Shown: piece by piece, positions 60,948-64,000 of the stretch
Layout: each line of letters starts with the position of its first letter
How positions within the stretch are numbered: the first letter of the stretch is position 1
Source of the DNA: Anarhynchus alexandrinus
Taxonomy: Eukaryota; Chordata; Aves; Charadriiformes; Charadriidae
Length of the DNA stretch: 64,000 bases
Assembly (NCBI GenBank): GCA_008711295.1
Contig: VUYV01000100.1
Span: forward strand, 2,448,295 to 2,512,294
Direction: 5' to 3'
Notes under the pieces: generated by a model
The model's database searches: none
What the model saw: only the letters and a program-made list of their open reading frames with translations
Told to the model about the DNA's origin: nothing
Translations under genes and position numbers: made by a program

Positions 60948-63900
60948 GGGGGGCACGAAGGGGGTGGGGATGGTTCTGGGCCAGTGAGAGAAACGAGGAT
61001 AGAAAGATTTTAAAGTGCTTAATATGACAGCAGTATCTCCAGTTTTAAAGATTTTTTCCTGTATTACATACTGTCTCTTATGAGGTAATCGTATCCTATA
61101 CTCCCTGTAAATTCTAGACATAAAAGAGATACCTCAAATTGAACTGAAAACTGACCTGAAAAACCCAGCAATAATCAGAGATACTTAGTGACAAATACCT
61201 TCATCTGACACTTTCTGTTCTCCCATTATTTTTAAAATATATATGTATTTCACTTCAGCAACAGTAAAAGGGATTATTAGATATGAGATTCTTTATGTGC
61301 TTTCTAGTTAGAAGTTTGATTTCAACTTGGGGGTGAAGACAATCCCTTTAAAAAAATAATCCAGAAGTAACATCTCAAGACATCTTTGGTTCTGGCCACT
61401 CAGAAAAGTAGTTTAAGACACATGTGACCTCTCAAAAGGTACCTTCTACCCATTAGCAACTCTTGCTGTGCCAAAGCCTGAACTGAGAAAGAGAATTGCA
61501 TCCTTTAATCATCCTTGTTGATTATTTCTTTCACTAAGACTCCCATGCTAGCCCCTGATGAGTAGATGATGAATGAGAGTACAGACTTTCATGACAATCA
61601 ATTTCAGATAAATTGTTCACAGACTACCTGAGTCAGTCTCAGTAGTACTATGTTTCTCTTGTGTCCCTGTCACACTGGGTTGAATAAGCGTTACAAATGC
61701 TGTCCCCTGAAAAAGCAGTCCCACTGTTTGCCTCTGCGAGTTATTAGACCACAGGACAAGACTCTGCAGGACTCATGTCCGATCGCTGGATTGCAGAAGG
61801 ATACATAAACTTTGGTTTCATGGGGGCCACAGGTGGTGTTTTTAGACTTCTGCGCACCAGCTTATCTGACTTTTAGTTCTACATCTTATCACGATGTTGA
61901 GTCACACAAATGAAAATTTCATCAAATTGTATATATGAATTATAGCTTCTATAGAAAAAGCAACCTTTCTAAGAACACTGGAACAAGCTGTGCCTAAGAA
62001 TAGAGGGATCCCATGTTACTGATCTCCCAACATGAATAAATAATGTCTGATAGGATGAATCTGAGCCATTGTGAGTATGTGTGTATATAAAAATAAAATA
62101 ATATCTTTCATAGAGAAATGGGGAGATTTAAGCCGTAATAGCCCTTGACAAGAATGCATTTTAAATCTTCAGAGTACTTGCACATGAGATGTCATGTGTA
62201 CATATCAGTGTGTCATACACACACTCACATACAGTCATGCCAAGACCTGTTAAGTAGGCACACGTGGATGTACTTTGTCTTCTAAAAAACAACAATGTGA
62301 AAGTAATTTCAGAAAAAGAGCATAAGAATTTTCAGTAATTTTCCACCGTCAGAAAAAAAGTATCACTTTTACAATGTAACCTATACTATCTTTTAAAGCA
62401 CTAAATGCTGAAAATGACTACCTTCTGAGACAGGCAAACGGTTTGAATCCAAGCCCACTCCCTCTCCAGTGAACCTGCTGATGTCATTATGACATATAAC
62501 ATGCAGATATAACATTATATATACCCTTGATCAAAAACAAAAGACGAAATGGAACAGAGTACTTATTGGAAAATCTAAAGGACTAGAGAAAAAAAAGTTC
62601 ATTATTTCTATGCTGCGAATGGAGAAGGATTACTTTCTGTACTAATCTACGGACAAAAAGGCATTTCCAGTATGCAAAATTAAGTTCTCTATGACAAATG
62701 TTTATGTTTTGTATATACATGGAGGTGAGCTTCTACACAAGCTCATATTTCATATTGTATGAGAAAAAAAATTAGATTTCTTGGAAAAGAAATAGATATC
62801 TTCATAGCTGGCATCTACCCCAAAGAAGGAAGAATAGATAAGTAGCAGGGCACTGACACCTTGCTTTTGGACAAGGAGTTAGAGAAGTCGAGGACAATAG
62901 ACATGAGAATAAATCAGAATTCTTCATGGGTTGTACTGTTTCTTCCATCCAGATTGTGAGATAGTATAGGCTGTTGTCTCTTTCTTTATGCGCAGAACTT
63001 CAGTGGTTATCTTGCAGTGCAACACCCCTGCAGGGTACACACAAGAAGATATGTCTGCATGGGAAAGAATGGGTGTGTTGGGGAGAAGAAAGAAGACATA
63101 ACACTGATCTACAATGGATCATCACATCTGAGTTCCTTCTCATGATGCTCAAACGGATTGGCAGGCAGTCAGGGAACCGCCTAGGTTCAGACAGTGTTGA
63201 CAAGGCTCAGTGTACTGGAACTTAGAAGAAGGTGTTGTTCTTGGCAATGCAAGTGAATCTTGAGGTCTTGCACGTAGCATAAGTAAAATGAGACTCTTCC
63301 AAAAAATAGGTTTTAGGCAGATGTATTATCTCCTATTTGACATCACTAAGTCACACTCCCTGTTCTTTGTTCTCCAGTGCTGATCTTTGAGCGCAAGTAT
63401 AGTCCTTCACAATGTAGTAAATGTTTGCTCCATGCTTAATTTGTTGTGATTCTAGCAATAAGAGCTTTCCTCTCCTCTGGGACATACAAGAATTGATTAT
63501 CTGGAATTTCACTGAGAAAACAAGCTCCCTCGATAGAAACACATGTTATTTGTTGGCTTGTGGGCCATTTTTTGACATTCCATGAGTCTTTTGATGTGAG
63601 TGGAAAAGCTACAGACCTTCTGTAGATCTCTGGGGTCTGGGAGGTTTGTCTGAAACATAGCCAACAAGTTTGAACAATTTAATTCCTTACTATCCCTGAT
63701 AATGCGATCACTGTGAGGTTCCAATAACAGTGGAGCAAAGCACTTGTTTCTTTATACACGGACATTGTTTCACGGTGCCCCAGGTGGCTCAGTGCCTCCG
63801 CTTTAGCAATGCTAAGGACTTGCTATTTACAGCACTGTAACCCTTTCACTTAGGCCACCTAGGCAATGTTTCCCCAGAGGCTCTGTGGCTGTAATTTTTC

Positions 63901-64000
63901 TTTACTGTTCTAATCCTGGTTTTCTCATATTGTTGCTCTTACACCTGCACCCCCCAACAATGTTATAGAGAGTTCTCACGGGTAGCTGCTACTGATTGCA
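60948..64000. other. Unique AT-rich sequence to window end
   Basis: No confident gene. Minus-strand open frames at 63351-63542 and 63509-63724 follow AG-ending tracts but have no recognised domain and no convincing donors. A short TA-rich run lies near 61236-61248. Confidence 0.45.

Noticed and set aside
60552..61121. 189-codon minus-strand open frame
   Set aside because: It crosses the 45-N gap, so continuity is not known. Only the 60552-60736 part has an acceptor-like start, and it is kept as a weak note.

Overview
This looks like a piece of a bird genome, or at least a sauropsid one. The clearest sign is a set of 5'-truncated CR1 LINEs whose 3' ends carry the short ATTCTATG-type terminal repeats. 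Alongside them are heavily decayed older CR1/L3-like copies, MIR/CORE-SINE-like remnants, and palindromic motifs that I associate with reptile and bird genomes. The sequence is AT-rich with long runs of A and T. I found no bacterial-type gene, operon or CRISPR array, no complete protein-coding gene and no RNA gene I could name. It is most simply read as intergenic or deep intronic sequence.

Layout. 1-4.2 kb is unique AT-rich DNA with a MIR-like SINE at about 0.94-1.08 kb. A minus-strand CR1 (4.18-4.78 kb) and a plus-strand CR1 of a similar type (9.67-10.40 kb) form an inverted pair around unique sequence. 10.4-18.8 kb is mostly unique, with a strong short hairpin near 11.94 kb, a GC-richer patch at 13.5-13.8 kb and a GC-richer unique stretch at 17.6-18.2 kb. 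18.825-23.362 kb is a near-perfect 2.27-kb direct tandem duplication with an N at the junction. 23.4-34.2 kb is unique DNA with decayed CR1 and a palindromic repeat near 29-30 kb. A pure AAAGG pentanucleotide tract fills 34.20-34.37 kb. At 41.2-43.1 kb a younger CR1 interrupts an older CR1/L3-like element. A longer CR1 fragment covers 45.79-46.68 kb and another CR1 subfamily 57.18-57.85 kb. The right part also has decayed SINE-like material, small tandem duplications, and an N gap at 60.903-60.947 kb.

Coding content. The long open frames in CR1 copies are the C-terminal part of the CR1 second open reading frame and are dead copies. A few short stretches have an open frame between good splice-like signals (for example 44,440-44,514, 39,564-39,693 and 31,307-31,481 on minus; 35,331-35,488 on plus). 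They match no family I can name, occur on both strands, and may be chance, so they are listed as low-confidence candidates. The most important caution for users is that the 2.27-kb duplication has the hallmarks of two haplotypes placed end to end by the assembler.
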